From Nitrospirota bacterium (GTDB lineage Bacteria; Nitrospirota; Thermodesulfovibrionia; Thermodesulfovibrionales; Magnetobacteriaceae): 42,275 nucleotides of DNA. Below the pieces are notes generated by a model, which saw nothing but the letters and a program-made list of their open reading frames with translations, was not told where the DNA came from and did not search any database. The stretch lies in assembly GCA_015233615.1 (NCBI GenBank), contig JADFXJ010000022.1, positions 1-42,275 on the forward strand. Reading direction: 5' to 3'. Shown here in pieces: positions 41,578 through 42,275 of the stretch; position 1 is the first letter of the stretch; each line of letters starts with the position of its first letter. The translations under genes and the position numbers were made by a program.

Positions 41578-41702
41578 ATTTCCTCCTTGATAATCTTCAT
41601 TGTATCAGTACCGAAAATGTCGACTACTTTAACGGCAATCTTATATCTTCCAGGCTCACAGTCGTGAAATGGGGTTTTAAGCTCAATACCACCTTTCTCC
41701 AT
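41574..41702 (-). pseudogene. C-terminal fragment of a lost gene (methyltransferase-like tail)
   Basis: A 42-residue frame reads ELKTPFHDCEPGRYKIAVKV, then VDIFGTDTMKI, with no complete gene upstream (in-frame TAG codons precede the ATG). The stretch PGRYKIAVKVVDIFGTDT reminds me of the tail of adenine-specific DNA methyltransferase or restriction proteins, but I cannot confirm this. It ends overlapping the MNT start. From 41703 to 41810 I see no gene; a TATAAT-like box (minus strand, ~41727-41722) may drive the fragment and MNT. Confidence 0.35.
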
Positions 41703-41810
41703 ACCGTACTACTATAGGTTTATTATATCATAGTGCGCAAACAAACAAAAACCTTGACAACTTCCCTTTTTAGGATAACACCTCCGGCCCGCAGCGGCAG
41801 TGACGGTACA

Positions 41811-42275
41811 TCAGCTCAGCACTTCTATGTCGCTTTCGAGGGCGCACACGGCTCTTAACAGGTCTATGCCGGTATTTATGGTTATCTCCGCAGACTCCAA
41901 TGCCAGGGGCCTGTAGGCCTCTTTGTCGAAAACCCCCACGTAGAGTATGTAATTGCCTTTCACCAACCGGATGTTCCTGATATCCACCCTTATAGTCTTT
42001 TCCTTGTCGTCGAAGCGGATGGGTTTTCTGTTAAGGATGGCCGTAGTCATGAAAGACACAAGCAGCCTGTCTTTCCTCAGTATTGCCCAGCCTACGTGTC
42101 CAAAGTAGGGCTCCGTGGAAGAGACGGTGAAGCGGGCGCTCACGTGCCCATCGATAGTATTATCGGTAACACCTCCGCCGGCATTAACGTTATTACCACT
42201 AATGTTATTATCACCACTGCCGACGACGAGGTTTTTTACAAACAAAAATGACTGTGGGCTTCCCGGATGGCGGGC
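41811..42275 (-). CDS. Wzt C-terminal-like domain protein, partial
   Basis: The frame is open to the end of the window (ARHPGSPQSFLFVKNL precedes the first listed TTG at 42245), so the gene begins outside. About 155 residues are visible: a beta-sandwich pattern with VGWAILRKDRLLVSFMTT, IRNIRLVKGNYILYVGVFD and AEITINTG. This matches the C-terminal domain of Wzt-type ABC-transporter ATPases, which binds O-antigen polysaccharide before export. The ATPase part would lie beyond the edge. If the domain call is wrong, it is still a beta-sandwich carbohydrate-binding-like module. Confidence 0.55.
   Translation of the reverse strand, partial: ARHPGSPQSFLFVKNLVVGSGDNNISGNNVNAGGGVTDNTIDGHVSARFTVSSTEPYFGHVGWAILRKDRLLVSFMTTAILNRKPIRFDDKEKTIRVDIRNIRLVKGNYILYVGVFDKEAYRPLALESAEITINTGIDLLRAVCALESDIEVLS

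Overview
The window comes from a signalling-rich, Gram-negative-type bacterium. It has lipoproteins with lipoboxes, a Wzt-like O-antigen export domain, Cache-domain kinases, HD-GYP, FIST and CZB chemoreceptor modules, and moderate G+C. The overall style suggests a Nitrospirota or Deltaproteobacteria-like environmental lineage (magnetotactic Nitrospirota came to mind), but there is no rRNA or marker gene here to prove it.

Region 1 (1-7365, + strand) is a co-directional set. It holds a large protein with an actin/Hsp70-type ATPase domain, a short DnaK-like Hsp70 split by a one-base frameshift, a membrane protein with duplicated N-terminal modules and a coiled-coil/TPR C-terminus, and a glycine-zipper lipoprotein, closed by a terminator. 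I do not recognise it as a named system; it is the best candidate here for an undescribed one.

Region 2 (7468-26980, - strand) is a run of about 19.5 kb of densely packed signalling genes. Read in transcription order it holds a hybrid kinase with two REC domains, a 96-residue unknown, a FIST sensor protein, a soluble PAS kinase, a two-helix membrane protein, an SSS-transporter/STAC/PAS/hybrid kinase of CbrA type, three tandem double-Cache kinases, a GAF/HD-GYP phosphodiesterase, a stand-alone REC protein and proA. Most junctions are short gaps or 4-17 bp overlaps, so co-expression and coupled translation are likely. Many inputs seem to converge on few outputs (stand-alone REC, HD-GYP); no DNA-binding response regulator is present.

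Region 3 (26981-32400) is accessory DNA. It contains GC-rich hairpins, a broken DUF11-repeat gene fragment, a 1361-residue AlbA_2/GHKL/STAND-NTPase/TPR protein, and a small antitoxin with a decayed RelE/ParE-like toxin.

Region 4 (32527-38623, - strand) is mostly housekeeping: an alpha/beta hydrolase, panC (with an in-frame repeat insertion), a pair of M16 peptidases (one active-site positive, one lacking the zinc motif) and a CNNM/CBS/CorC-domain membrane protein.

Region 5 (38624-42275) has an intergenic stretch with short tandem repeats and a near-consensus sigma-70 promoter driving a CZB-domain chemoreceptor. After it come, on the opposite strand, an MNT nucleotidyltransferase with a truncated HEPN partner, the tail of another lost gene, and a partial Wzt-C-like domain gene at the window edge.

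A family of short palindromic, CCGG-rich repeats occurs at four places and contributes amino acids to three proteins (SSS kinase twice, hybrid kinase C-terminus, PanC). This recalls the protein-coding palindromic elements of Rickettsia.
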